From assembly GCA_024663395.1 (NCBI GenBank), contig JANFAH010000031.1, positions 496,001 to 560,000 of the forward strand: a stretch of DNA of 64,000 bases, given 5' to 3'. Shown in pieces: positions 11,259-22,521 of this stretch. Made by a program: the position numbers and the translations under genes. Below the pieces are notes generated by a model. The model had not been told where the DNA came from. It searched no databases and worked only from the letters and a program-made list of their open reading frames with translations. Positions within the stretch are counted from its first letter, which is position 1. The number at the start of each line of letters is the position of its first letter. The DNA comes from Pisolithus tinctorius. Taxonomy: Eukaryota; Basidiomycota; Agaricomycetes; Boletales; Pisolithaceae.

Positions 11259-11784
11259 GGTGGTAGAGTAACAAGGGTGAATCTGATGATGAGATGGTTT
11301 CTGGGCAAGTTTTTAATTCTGCAGGGCTGTTGCTGATGCGTTACCCATGTGCGGAGTTTTGCTCACACAAGGCATGTGGCCAAACACGAGCCATCTGTGT
11401 TTATGTCACCTGCCAAATCTCTGCTGCCCTTCTGTCATGACTCAATGACCTCTGACCGAGGACAGTCAGCATTCGAAGACCCTGGGAGATGTAGGGAGTG
11501 GTATTCCCCCTGAGGCCGAAATAGGGATGCCAACACCAAAATTCCACTGCTACCAAAGTCGACCCCTACCAGAGTTCCACATCTGTCATCTTCGGAATTA
11601 TTGCATCCGCCTCATGCATTGCCTCGTGCACCACCTCACCCATTGAACCTTCGGAGCTTCCCTATCCATCAGTAACACACATCAGTCATCGTCCCAGAAT
11701 TCCGTGTCAATATCAACCTGACATATGTCTATCCGGAAATTCTGCAGTCGTGTCGCCTCAACCTTCGCCTTGCCACGAAGCCGG
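11259..11784. other. Unassigned; left flank of a possible larger LTR
   Basis: No gene recognised. From about 11432 the sequence begins tgtcatgactcaatg, a form common at the start of fungal LTRs. It could form one element with 13599-14348, split by the B element, but I found no second end or duplicated site. Confidence 0.25.
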
Positions 11785-11974
11785 TGTCACACACCAAAGG
11801 TGTTTGGTGAGGTGGACGTGGATACAGCAGATGAATGGAGATGAAGACCATAGCTCTCATGCGAAGAAGGACAGCCAGAAATGTCGGCAGTCATCCCTCA
11901 CACAAGAACAAGTCATCAATGCCAAAGAAAAAGGAGAAAGTGAGTTAAGCATTGGTCAAAATTCTCAAGCGCCC

Positions 11975-12637
11975 ATGTATGGCATTCCGGTTTTCGACAT
12001 ATCTCCGCCAGTTCTGCAGATACCGAAACCATTCCCACACTCGCTTGTAGTGCTCAGCCACGCGATCCTACCTTCCAAAATTGGAAAGGATTTGCACACT
12101 CCACATGTTTCTACAGCACTCCCTCCAAAAGACACTCATTTCGCTAATTCTTCTGATATGGCTGCCTCCACATCAATCATTTCACTTGTCCCCTTTGCTA
12201 GGGATCATGGCTATGTATATCTACCAGGAGTTCCTACCAGCTTCCATCCTGAAGCATCCTGGTACATCCCATCCTCGTCTGCCCCCTCTCAGCCCATCCA
12301 GCTTGGACAGCATGTTCTTTTTGTCAGTATGACCTCTAGGAGGACATTCTTTGGTCGCCTCAGGTCTGTCATTCGCTTGGAAAGGTCTTATGTGGTTGTT
12401 TTGGTCTCTCCAGTCCAAGAAGCATATGGATCCTTCCTCCCTGCTCCCTGCAATGTCTTCATACCAGTCTCATCCATCATTCTCCCAAAATTGCGACAGC
12501 TACAGTATAATCTACTGTTCTCCACTCTCCCTGATCGCATCCATGACGAGTATGATGCACATCTTGCCTCCTTATTGCAAGATACAGCAGAAGACGCTCC
12601 CCCTTCATCCTCTCTTCCATCAGAGCCTCATCCATGA
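11975..12637 (+). CDS. Orphan ORF of the B element (220 aa)
   Basis: The ATG at 11975 opens MYGIPVFDISPPVLQIPKPF. The conserved centre is VYLPGVPTSFHPEASWYIPS, then LGQHVLFVSMTSRRTFFG, LRSVIRLERSYVVVLVSP and an acidic, serine-rich tail. The frame is open further upstream, but the opposite copy at 54732-54049 has a stop before this ATG, so the ATG is the likely start. There the frame continues seven codons longer, because the TGA here is CGA there. Two further copies are broken by stops and frameshifts. No known domain, signal peptide or membrane segment is evident. Two copies open over 220 codons suggest a protein was maintained. Confidence 0.6.
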   Translation: MYGIPVFDISPPVLQIPKPFPHSLVVLSHAILPSKIGKDLHTPHVSTALPPKDTHFANSSDMAASTSIISLVPFARDHGYVYLPGVPTSFHPEASWYIPSSSAPSQPIQLGQHVLFVSMTSRRTFFGRLRSVIRLERSYVVVLVSPVQEAYGSFLPAPCNVFIPVSSIILPKLRQLQYNLLFSTLPDRIHDEYDAHLASLLQDTAEDAPPSSSLPSEPHP

Positions 12638-12939
12638 AGTATCTATTTGCTTCACTGAGAGGATGGTTTGGGGGGGAAAGTTGTGATCCCCTATGCTCCT
12701 GTCACCCCACAGACCCCCAAAGCTTGACCCCTGTTGACATCTGACTCACCCTGTCTGCTTTTGGATGTACTGTATCGGTATCAGATCGGTGCTGCCTCTC
12801 TGTTGTCCCACTTTGGCCTAAAGGAGATCTCTTCGAGATGTGACATGCACAGCCTCCCCCTAATGCGATTCCAGTGCGCTTTCCCAGTTCCTGACATTAC
12901 TTGACTCATACTTTGACATCCTGACTGTCTTTGACTCAC

Positions 12940-13140
12940 TTATTGCCAATACTTACCAGTCTTTTGGCCTTGCTTACTGATTCTTCGCTTTTTGGCTTAC
13001 TTATCCTTACCAATGCTCACCAATGCTTTCTAAGACAATTACCCACCACTTACATTCCTTACTCATCAGTTACCAATCACTTACCAAGTGTTTGCACCTT
13101 GTTTTCCATAGGCAATGCCCCTGTACTGTATATAATCACT
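12940..13140 (+). promoter_or_regulatory. CTTAC/TTACC motif cluster and TATA-like box of the B element
   Basis: About ten copies of CTTAC or TTACC lie between 12949 and 13090, followed by TATATAA at 13129-13135 and an A-run. Order and spacing look like an LTR promoter: upstream repeated sites, then TATA. The same arrangement exists in inverted orientation around 53560-53790. Promoter function is inferred. Confidence 0.4.
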
Positions 13141-13598
13141 GTACTTAGATAGCTAAAAAAAAAAAAGAAGACATCAGAGAGCCCCTCTTGCTCGCATTTT
13201 ATCATCTCTCAGTATATCATTCATCAGCTTCAATAGTTGAGACTTTATTAAGGGTCTAGCTATCGTCTACTTTGCTTATTATTGTCTATCATCAATTTAC
13301 TTCGCTCCAAGTCCTCCCTGAGCTCAGTGCAGCTCAGGACATCGAATTAAGTCACCATCCATCCTTCTGTAGGCTGACAGCAGTCTACCCTATCACATTC
13401 TATCGCATTCCTGCTCTCTCTTTGTCAGGAGCACCCCCAACCCTCAGCACTCGTCTTTGAGTGTTGTAGCTTGCAAAAACCCTCCCAAATCAAAGGTTCT
13501 ACCATCTAGGTACCGCATAGGCACACCACCACTTGCTCTTTTTGTCTTTTGTGTTGGTTTTGGTTGGTTTCCACCACTGAACCTCACTTTGACTCACA

Positions 13599-14348
13599 CT
13601 GGGAAACCATGCAGATCATCAGTAAAAACTCCAGTTACCCCTCTCATTCTGTTCCTGTGAACCTTTCTCCACAATGTGAGAACCCCTTTCTACCTACAGC
13701 CTCTACCCTTCACGTTCCACTCTATGGTACAGTGTACACTTGTCCTGTCAGAAGATACCCATCTTTCCTGTTGTCTTTCTCAGTTACTACCTTACAGTTT
13801 GTTTTCACACGTTGCTGTATGGCTTTGACGTCTGACACGTTGTCCCCTTTATTTTTCGGAGTTTTGCTTCTCCCACCCCACATTTCTCCGATCAGTACCT
13901 TACTATCCATGTACTATATAATTCTGCCTCAGCGACGAAATGAGAACAATCTCTCTCAGGACCCACATCCTGTGTCTTGTGCGAGTCAAAAGAGTTCAAA
14001 GAGTCTTCGCATCCTCTGTGTCTGCTGTGTATCTGTGTCCTTGCATCTACTGTGTCTACTGCGTCTCTGTGTCCTTGTTCCACTAGTACTCGTTTTCCTC
14101 TCCCGTGCACTTAATTCATCTCAGAGTTACTTCCTCAGTGCAAGATCGTCATCCGGAATTTCAAAAGCAAGTCTGTCCCTACCTTCAACTCTGTGGAATT
14201 AAATTCCATGACCCACATTTGACTCTTCAACCAACTCTACCATCGCATTCTACATCTCCTTCCTACTCAGCACCCCTTGGGTCAAGCCTAGGGATTTTCC
14301 CTACAGCTTTCCCCTATTCACATGCTACCTGGAGGTAGTGTCCCACAG
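13599..14348. other. Unassigned sequence between B copies
   Basis: CpG partly retained; a TATA-like tactatataattc near 13912 and a Ctgtgtc-rich low-complexity stretch near 14010-14080. It may be the right half of an LTR interrupted by B copy 1, but no gene is recognised. Confidence 0.25.
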
Positions 14349-15615
14349 CGCAATGCCCATGCCATGCAGATGAAGACTAAAGGCCTCATGTGTAGAAAGA
14401 CTGCTGGATGTTAATGGTCATCCTTTGCACAAGAACAAGTCATCAGTGCTAAAGAGAAAAGAGGAAGTGAGTTAAGCGCACATTAAAGGTTTTTAGCACC
14501 CATGTACAGCATTCTGGTTTTCATTGTATCTCCACCATTTCCAAGGATATCAACTCCATTCTCACACTCACTTGAAGTGCTCAGCCCCACAATTCTGCCT
14601 TCCAAATTTGGAGAGGATCCTCGCACCCTACACATTTCTACAGCACTCCATCCATCAGATGCTCATTTCGCTAAGTCCATCAATCATGGCCACCTCTTCA
14701 TCAATCATCTCACTTGTCTCATTTGCCAGAGACAGTGGCTATGTATATCTGCCAGGCATTCCCACCAGCTTCCGTCCTGAAGCCCCCTGGTTCATCCCAT
14801 CATTGTCAGCCCCATCTCATCCCATGCAGCTTGGTCAGCATGTTCTCCTTGTCAGTATGACTTCCAGAAGGACCTTCTTTGGTTGCCTCAGGTCTGTCAC
14901 TCGGTTAGAAAGGTCTTATGTGGTTGTTTTGGTCTCCCCTCTTGATGAAGCATATGGATTGTTCCTCCCTGCTCCCTGCACCATCTTTATTCCAATCTTG
15001 TCCATCATTCTTCCTGCATTGTGACAGCTGCAGTATAATATACTGTTCTCCAGCCTCCCTGATCACATCCATGACAAGTATGACATGCATCTTGCCTTCT
15101 TACTGCAAGATCCAGCAGAAGACATCCCCCCTTCTCCTCCTCCTCCATCAGAGCCCTGTTCATGAAGCTTTTGTTAACTTCACTGAGAGGATGGAAGGGT
15201 GGGAGACATGATTGTGTATGCTTCCATTGCTCCACAGACCCCCAATGCCCTAGCCCCCTTTGACACCTGACTCATGCCCTTCAATTCTGGAATTAATACT
15301 TCCCTGTTTGGAAACACTGTCCATCTGTCATGTCATCTTTGGATCTAGAGATGTCTCTGCCAAGATCTGACTTGCATTGCCACCCCCTAATGTGATATCA
15401 GTGCGCTTACTCAGTTTCTGACTCTGTTTGACTCATTCTGTGCTCCTGCGTAACTCATTGTTGACTTGTGCTAGGAGCACCCTCCACTTGAAGTTCCCCC
15501 TACACTAGGTTTCTCTGCACTCCAGGTTCTGCAGAGGCAAACCACCACTCGCTCTCATTTGTCTTTGGTGTTGGATTTGTTTGGTTTATACCAGCTTTCC
15601 ACACTTTGACTCACA
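14349..15615 (+). mobile_element. B element copy 2, 5'-truncated
   Basis: Similarity to copy 3 (42198-44921, opposite strand) starts near 14349 and runs to the shared terminus actttgactcaca at 15615. The 5' end is missing and roughly 500 bp of the promoter-side region is deleted near 15440. Its 3' flank CTGG matches the uninterrupted A-element sequence near 52693, so this copy inserted into an A element. At 15297-15298 it keeps the single TA that is the empty site of the fold-back element present in copy 3. Confidence 0.75.
14502..15165 (+). pseudogene. Broken B-element ORF (copy 2)
   Basis: Two overlapping frames (from 14502, then from 14524) recover the B protein, including VYLPGIPTSFRPEAPWFIPS and LERSYVVVLVSP. 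A frameshift separates the N-terminal part, and a TGA replaces the arginine codon after the LPKL/LPAL position near 15022. It belongs to a subfamily distinct from copy 1 and is not functional. Confidence 0.75.
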
Positions 15616-16178
15616 CTGGACCGAGTGGACCATTCTCTGAGGGGTCATGTGACTACCTTTGGACTTTTCCCTGACAGTGCATGCACCACATGGTCCAGTG
15701 CCTGGACTGTTTCCTTTTCTGGATGTTCTATGTTACCCACTCATATGTCCTCCATCTACCCTTCATTTGTTGTCTGGGAAGTTTTACTTGAAATTTTATG
15801 AGTCTCTGTATGTCAGTTCCAATTCTGGTTATTGTACCTCTGTAACAGTATAAAAGCATGTGTCATACTCTGCTGTTCTTCAGTATGAATATCAACTTAG
15901 TTCCTACTCCTTCTGTCTCTGACTTCTGCCTGTTGGAATTATCTCTGACTCTCCATCTGTACTCTCCCTCTGAAATATGAGGGCTGAGATTGTGCAAGGG
16001 GGTAGTGCATGAGCTAAACCCGATGCCCTCACCCCACTCTGCCTTTGTCTTGGCAGACTTCGTTCCTGCCAACACTCCACTAGTTGGAGTTCTGCTTCCC
16101 TGTGTCAGACTTGCTTCTGAATCCTGCTCTAGGCCTTGTTAAGTGTCAGAGTTGGTTGGAGTAGGCCTGGACTTGACA
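15616..16178 (-). mobile_element. A-element LTR, partial copy
   Basis: Closely similar to 52693-55096 without its insert, ending at the same ...cttgaca. Orientation is taken from the copy at 52544-55096. It keeps the uninterrupted GTGC site (16005-16008) that is duplicated around the B element in the other copy. It sits inside chromovirus G1a, which resumes at 16179. Its other end was lost behind B copy 2. Confidence 0.75.
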
Positions 16179-18721
16179 CTACCCAAAGCTCCACTTCACC
16201 AGGATAAGGGCTGGCACTACTGAGGAACTTGTCCCAAGGGACTACCACCAGTACCTCAAGGTTTTCTCCAAGGAGGAGTCAGAATGGATGCCACTCCATA
16301 AGCCCTGGGATCATGCCATTGATCTGAAGGAAACCTTTACTCCCAAATGTGGCTGCCTTATCCCACTCTCCACTGAGGAACAAAAGGAGGTGTTGGATTT
16401 CCTTGAAGACCAGTTGTGCAAAGGGTATATCCACCCTTCAAAGTCACCCCAGATGTCTCCTGTCTTCTTCATACCTAAGAAGGATGGGAAGAAGCGCATG
16501 GTCCAGGACTACTGGTACCTCAACAAGCATACAGTCAAGAACACATACCCTCTCCCCTTTATCTCCCAACTTGTCAACAAACTCAAGGGTTGCAGACTCT
16601 TCACCAAGATGGATCTCCAATGGGGATACAACAATGTCCACATCAAGGAAGGAGATGAGTGGAAGGCCACCTTTGTCACTCACAAGGGTGCCTATGAACC
16701 CCTTGTGATGTATTTCGGGCTCTGCAACTCCCTGTCTACCTTCCAGAATATGATGAACAACATCTTCAGTGATATGGAGGACATTCTGGTGGTTTACATC
16801 AATGATCTCATGATCTTTACTAAAACAGATGATGAAGCCGAGCATGACAGAATTGTCCTGGAGGTGCTAAGGAGGTTGGAAGAGAATGACCTGTTTGTCA
16901 AACTGGAGAAGTGCTTCTTCAAACAGAAGCAGGTAGAGTTCCTAGGCATGGTGGTTGGCACTGATGGAGTTAAGATGGATGAAGGCAAGGTCAAGGCAAT
17001 AACAGAATGGCCAGTGCCAACAAAAGTCCGCTTGGTCCAAGCCTTTTTGGGTTTGGCCAACTTCTACCATTGGTTCATCAGAGACTTTGCCCAAATAGCC
17101 CATCCCCTTAATGACCTCACTAGGAAGGATCAGCTCTGGACCTGGGGTCCTCAAGAACAGCAAGCCTTTGATATGCTGAAGGTCACATTCACCACTGCCC
17201 CTGTCCTTGCCTTCCCCGATCAAGGCAAGGAGTTCTGTCTCAAAACTGATGCCTTGGACTTTGCTACTGGTGCTGTCCTCTCTGCAAAGTGTGAAGATGA
17301 CCTCTGGCAACCTGTCACCTTCTACTCCCACTCCATGTCCCCTCCTGAATGAAACTACCAGGTATTCATCAAAGAGATGCTGGCCATAATCCATGCTCTG
17401 GAAATGTGGTGCCACTACCTTGAGGCCACCCCCTCTCAGTTTGAAGTCTGGATGGACCACTCAAACCTCCAGTATCTCATGAAAGCACAAAACCTAGATC
17501 ATCACCAGGCATGATGGGCCCAGTACCTCTCTCAGTTCAATTACAAGCTAGTATACAAACCTGGCTCCTCAATGGCTAAAGCAGATGCTCTCTCAAGGAG
17601 AGAGGATCACAAACCAGAGAAAGGAATGGACAATCAAGGGGTTACCTTACTCAACCCTTTGAGGGTGGCTTCCATGTTGGTGGTTGGAGAGGATGTGGAT
17701 CTTGTTCTCACTTTAAAGTCAGCCTCCTCAGTCACCCCACAATCTGAAGGGTCTACTCTCCAGGACAGCCTGTATGTTTGTGCAGGGAAGGTCTATGTCC
17801 CACCCACTGTCAGGGTCCACTGCCTTGGGAAGCATCATGACACTCCTGTGGCTGGCCATCCAGGTTGGAAGAAAACCCTAGAGCTTGTCTCTTGAAACTA
17901 CACCTGGCCTGGTATGACCTCTTCAGTTAAGGACTATGTCACAGCCTATCACTGTTGTCAAATGGCCAAGGCTTCTCGAACTCCCCCTGCAGGCAAGCTG
18001 CTCCCCAACCCCATCCCTCACCACCCTTGGACTGACATCTCAGTCAATTTTATGGAGCTTCCAGAGGCTCAGGGCTTTAACAATGTCATGGTGGTGGTTG
18101 ATCAGTTCTCCAAGGAGGTGGTGTTTGCACCCACTACTAAAGAGGTGTCCTCTCTTCAAACTGCAGAGTTGTTCAGAGACCACGTCTGGACTCAGCATGG
18201 CCTCCCCTCATCTATCATCTCTGACTGAGGACCACATTTCACCAGTGCATTCACTACTGAGCTCTGCAAAATGCTTGGGGTCAAACCCAAGCTCTCCACT
18301 GCCTTCCACCCTCAGACAGATGGCCAGACCAAGCAACTCAACCAGGACCTCCAACAATACCTCTGACTCTTCATGAATGACAGACAAGAGTCTTGGCCTT
18401 CCTGGCTTAAGGTGGCTCAGTTCTCCTATAACAACAAGTGCCAAGAGTCTACTGGCAGAAGCCCTTTTTCTGTCACCCATTCCTATGCCCCTCAGTTGGG
18501 TGTGGAACCTTTCTTCTCCAAGGCAGAGGCAGCCACTGACCACACTGTGGACCTCGCTAAGGTCCTGGAGGACACCAAATGGGCCCTGGAGAAAATGGCA
18601 GACCGAATGAGGAATAACTCTGAGTCCCAATGCTCAGAGGCCCTGGCTTACTCCATCGGAGACATGGTCTGGTTAGAAATGTCAAGGATCTCCCTCTTGG
18701 GTCATCCCTCCTGGAAGCTTA

Positions 18722-18811
18722 GGCTCTGAACGGCAGCAACATTTCCGCTTCTTTGTGCAAAACATATGCAAACCAAGTCTGTGCGGAGTTCAGCGGACTT
18801 TGAAGTTGATA
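18722..18811 (+). repeat. Harbinger left terminal inverted repeat
   Basis: 90 bp, inverted and identical by eye to 21968-22057. The terminal bases are GGCTCTGAACGG. Confidence 0.95.
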
Positions 18812-18874
18812 CCACTCAGCTGTCTAGCATAGGTGACTGCTTATCGTATATCGTCGAGACATACCGCTACTGCT

Positions 18875-20268
18875 ATGGTCGAAGATCAAGATTGCCCTAT
18901 TGACGCAGAGGATGAAGAAGAAGATCATCGCTCTGATGTTATTCGGACGTTGGCGGTCATTCAGCAGATTCAAAACTTCAGAACAACTGGCATGCTACTC
19001 GCAATGTACTACGTCGCATTGGCATCCATGCAAGAAGGCACCCCACATCAACCCTATCATACGTCTGCTCTCTCAGGGCAGGGCTGGTTGGATGAATTAC
19101 TAAACGGACACCCAGAGCGAATCAGAACCGAGCTTGGCCTTCACAAGCACGTCTTTCTCCAGGTCATATCCATCCTTCGTGAAGCAGGCTTTCAGGATTC
19201 AAAGAATGTCACGCTAGAAGAGCAGCTTGCCATATTCTTGTATGCAATTGTGACAGGCTTGTCTTCTCGGCATATTGGTGAGCGATTCCAACATTCGACG
19301 GATACCATATCACGGTGAGTGCATGGTGCGCTGAATGCTTGCTCTGGCTAACAACAGATTTACCCAGATATTTCAAACGAATGCTCCATGCCTTCTCAGA
19401 GGGCCCGATATATGCCACGTATGTTCGCCTACCCAGAGTCGATTTGCCGATCCCCAGTTGTATCGCGAGCAATCCAAAATTTTTTCCTTACTTCAAGGAT
19501 GCCATAGGAGCCCTTGATGGCACACATATCGCATGTGTGCCGTCGGCAGGTGAACGGGATCTGATGCGTAATCGCAAAGGATTCCTATCTCAGAATTGTC
19601 TCGTTGCATGCTCGTTCGACGGCGTTATTACATATGTTCTCGGAGGTTGGGAGGGATCAGCCACTGACGCTACGGTCTACCACAACGCCCGCTTGCGGGA
19701 TTTCACGATCCCTGATGGTTGCTATTATCTTGCTGACGCAGGATTTCCATCAACTCCGCAATTGCTTGTGCCATACCGTGGCCAACGTTATCATCTGGCT
19801 GAGTGGGGCCGAGCAAACGTCCGGTATGTACCAATACATTGTCTGTACATTTGACTATCACTCATTCCCTACAGGCCGAAGGACGGAAAAGAACTCTTCA
19901 ATCTTCGCCACGCTATGCTTCGAAACGATATTGAGCGAAACTTCGGAATTATCAAGCGACGCTTCTGTATCCTCACTTTCCCGCCCGAGTATAGCATGGC
20001 AGTCCAATCCCGTTTACCTGCCGCTGCGTGTTGCATTCATAATATCATCTGCCTTCATGATCCTGATGACGTGGACATTCCGGATCCTGATGCAGACGAT
20101 GAAGACGATGGGCCGCTCCTGGTGCCTGAAGATGCTGATGTCGGAAGCCTGCAAGAAACTCCGTTGAATGCCGAGTCACGTAGGCAGATGAACACCTTGC
20201 GTGATGCGATTGCAGCGCAAATGTGGGATGATTACCATGCTGAGTGTGTGAGACGGGGTATGCCATAG
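18875..20268 (+). CDS. PIF/Harbinger transposase (DDE_Tnp_4 type)
   Basis: Three exons: to 19314, 19368-19822/3 and 19875-20268. Introns are GTGAGT...ACCCAG and GTATGT...CTACAG. A start at 18875 (MVEDQDCPIDAE) is preferred; an in-frame ATG at 18833 exists. An N-terminal helical part (LEEQLAIFLYAIVTGLSSRHIGERF) fits the helix-turn-helix of the family. The catalytic core shows GALDGTHI (first Asp), YLADAGFP (second Asp) and NDIERNFGIIKRRF (Glu). It would cut and join the element at T(A/T)A sites, normally with its SANT partner. The frame is intact over about 430 residues, matching usual lengths. The C-terminus is acidic (DPDADDEDDG). Confidence 0.92.
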
Positions 20269-20392
20269 ATATTTTTTGTTTTACTTTCAATATGTTGTAC
20301 TTTTGTCACTCGTCCTTGTGAATACATCGCCCGCTTTCATTGCAGGATCGCGCACAGAACTCGGAATACAAATTTGATGGAGTACGGATACA

Positions 20393-21811
20393 CTATGTAT
20401 TTCTCACTACACATGCATATTCTGGAACCTGGAAGCCGACTGCCTCAAGCCTCATCTTCACCCAAACCATTCTCCGTGTTGCCGAGACAGCAGCAGCATT
20501 CCTGTAACCCGCGATGTAGGTGGGATGTTCTTCAAAAATCATCTGCAAGTGCATCTGGTTCTCCAGCGAAAGGTTCTTCTCCAGTTGGTATATCATTCTA
20601 CACACTTCATCTAAATCGCGACTCTTGCTTGCGGGCTCGAGTGTGGCAAGGGCCTTGCTAAGTGCCGTGTCAGAGGTCTCTTGCATATTGGTCATGAAAC
20701 CTTTGATCTCCTGCATAGTGTCTGCCATGGTGGCCACCTGAGAACGCCGCTTCCGAGAACCAGAGCTTCCTGCGACACTGGAGGATGTCGTGGACGTAGG
20801 TTCCAGCTCAGTCGTGGCATCACTCTTGCGCTTCCTGCCACGAGATGACATACTAGATGACGGATTGACGGACGTGGTTGATACCATTGCCGAAGATGGC
20901 GGTGACATGGGTATGGATGAGGGGGAGACTGTGGGGACGAATACGGATGGCGCGATGAGTGGTGCTGCAGGTGTTGCTGGAGTGTCTGCGGTAGGTTCCA
21001 TGTTTCGGCGCATCTGTGTGATTTGAGTTTGATCCAGAGACTCGGGTTGGTACTGCACAAAGGTGAGCTGTGCGAGTGATGGTGCGGGTGATGGGTGATA
21101 TTGAACGGGAGGCCACGCCAATGCTGGCTGAGGCGATATGATAGGCTGCTTGATGGTGGTAGGAGGTTTAGATGCGGAGACCTGAGACATTTGAGCAGGG
21201 GGCCGGGCACCGGTGGCGTGGTGCGCATTGGTGCCTCTCGCCTTGTCAGGAGGAACGAACTCTTGCATACGGTCCAAGTACTTGAAGCCTGTGTTTCGGA
21301 ACTGGGCAACGTCCGGCCGATTCTTATGAATGGTTAAAAATACAGGCATTTCGTGCACTAGGAGAGAAACTAGACATACCTCGACCAAGTCATCCATCAC
21401 GAGCTGCCCTGCCTCAGTTACAACGTCAGCACCTTTGCCTGCTGAATACGCTTGTCCTGATCCCCCTGCAACAGCTGAAGCGGCATAGTATTCCCGCTTC
21501 AGCTTTGTATGATATGAGTAACACTGAATACAACGATAAATTGACAAACATACGCTCTCCCACTTATCATGACAATTTTTGGCTGTTTTACGGTGGCCAT
21601 TGGGCTGGACAGGGAGTCGCGGCAGAAGGTCATTGAAGTGCCCTTCCCGAAGGACCATGCGATCACCTGCTCTGAATCGGTTTTCCTCCACATAATTGAG
21701 AAGCATGTCAATATCTGCTGGGCTCCACGAGGCTTGCGCCTTTGGTTGAAGCTCAGAGTTTGAAGTGATAGATGCAGCACCCCCCTTCGACCCAGAGCCC
21801 TTACCTACCAT
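20393..21811 (-). CDS. Harbinger Myb/SANT-like partner protein
   Basis: Read 21811 to 20393. The N-terminal Myb/SANT-like domain has WSPADIDMLLNYVEENRF, FNDLLPRL and KTAKNCHDKWES, typical of the second Harbinger protein, which binds the element ends and helps bring transposase to the nucleus. Two introns probably lie within the open stretch: GTATGT...CAAAG at about 21499-21550, and GTATGTC...ATAAG just before NRPDVAQFRNTGF. Both are multiples of three, so the genomic frame stays open. The middle is proline and serine rich (PPSSAMVSTTS), with basic SSRGRKRKSD and SGSRKRRSQ stretches that could be nuclear localisation signals. Convergent with the transposase, 124 bp apart. Confidence 0.82.
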   Translation of the reverse strand: MVGKGSGSKGGAASITSNSELQPKAQASWSPADIDMLLNYVEENRFRAGDRMVLREGHFNDLLPRLPVQPNGHRKTAKNCHDKWESVCLSIYRCIQCYSYHTKLKREYYAASAVAGGSGQAYSAGKGADVVTEAGQLVMDDLVEVCLVSLLVHEMPVFLTIHKNRPDVAQFRNTGFKYLDRMQEFVPPDKARGTNAHHATGARPPAQMSQVSASKPPTTIKQPIISPQPALAWPPVQYHPSPAPSLAQLTFVQYQPESLDQTQITQMRRNMEPTADTPATPAAPLIAPSVFVPTVSPSSIPMSPPSSAMVSTTSVNPSSSMSSRGRKRKSDATTELEPTSTTSSSVAGSSGSRKRRSQVATMADTMQEIKGFMTNMQETSDTALSKALATLEPASKSRDLDEVCRMIYQLEKNLSLENQMHLQMIFEEHPTYIAGYRNAAAVSATRRMVWVKMRLEAVGFQVPEYACVVRNT

Positions 21812-21967
21812 CTTGTTACAAAGTCGAAGTGATCGGCGGGCTGGTGGGTATTGGGGACAATCTTGCTTGTGATGATGAAGAAGGTCTCTTCATCGAGGTG
21901 ACATGCGAACACACGACTTATCCCATATCCACCTCACCGATAATACTGCAGTCAGACAGTCCGCGAT

Positions 21968-22057
21968 TATCAACTTCAAAGTCCGCTGAACTCCGCACAG
22001 ACTTGGTTTGCATATGTTTTGCACAAAGAAGCGGAAATGTTGCTGCCGTTCAGAGCC
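21968..22057 (-). repeat. Harbinger right terminal inverted repeat
   Basis: Inverted partner of 18722-18811, followed by the TTA duplication. Confidence 0.95.
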
Positions 22058-22521
22058 TTATCGAATGGTGGATTGGTCCTTATAAGGTTGTCTCACTCAA
22101 ACCAAATGTGCTTGAGTTGAAGCTGCCTAAAACCCTCAAAATCCACCCAGTGGTGAACATCTCATGGGTCAAACCATACAAAGGCCCACTGGAGGGCCAG
22201 ATGGTTACTCATCCTGGACCAGTGGTGGGACATGAGGGCAATAAGGAGTTTGAGGTCAAGTATGTTGCTGACTCTCGCCTCAAGCGCAACAGGTTAGAGT
22301 TCCTGGTACACTGGAAAGGATATCATGACAAATATCACACTTGGGAGCCTGAGACTGCCTTAAAGTCTGCTCCTGCTGCTGTCCGTGACTTTTACTGCCA
22401 GAACCCTTCCACCCCTCACAAGCTTTGTGGCATGGACTCCTCTCTCTTCTCCTCCCTCTTCTGCCCCCTAGAAAACTTCACCAACACTGTCCCAACCTTT
22501 AATCACCTGGAGGTCGATTTC

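Larger units (their letters stand above)
11785..13598 (+). mobile_element. LTR-like element family B, copy 1 (1814 bp)
   Basis: The element starts TGTCACACACC and ends GACTCACA, the TG...CA form of LTRs. It is flanked by CCGG (11781-11784) and CTGG (13599-13602), a 4 bp target duplication differing by one CpG-to-TpG change. A second copy in opposite orientation at 53108-54922 is 1815 bp with the same ends, which fixes the boundaries. It carries one open frame (11975-12637), a CTTAC/TTACC motif cluster and a TATA-like box. No internal LTR pair was seen, so it is read as a solo LTR or a non-autonomous unit of LTR type. Confidence 0.7.
18722..22057 (+). mobile_element. PIF/Harbinger DNA transposon, complete
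   Basis: 3336 bp with perfect 90 bp terminal inverted repeats (18722-18811 and 21968-22057) starting GGCTCTGAACGGC, flanked by TTA (18719-18721 and 22058-22060), the 3 bp T(A/T)A-type duplication of this superfamily. It carries the two convergent genes expected of the family: a DDE transposase and a Myb/SANT-like protein. CpG content is high, while the surrounding G1a is CpG-stripped, so it inserted after G1a had decayed. It could be recently active. Confidence 0.95.

Noticed and set aside
20692..21309. 205-codon minus-strand frame overlapping the SANT-like gene
   Set aside because: Shadow of the 472-codon frame, which has the Myb/SANT-like motif and matches the expected Harbinger partner.
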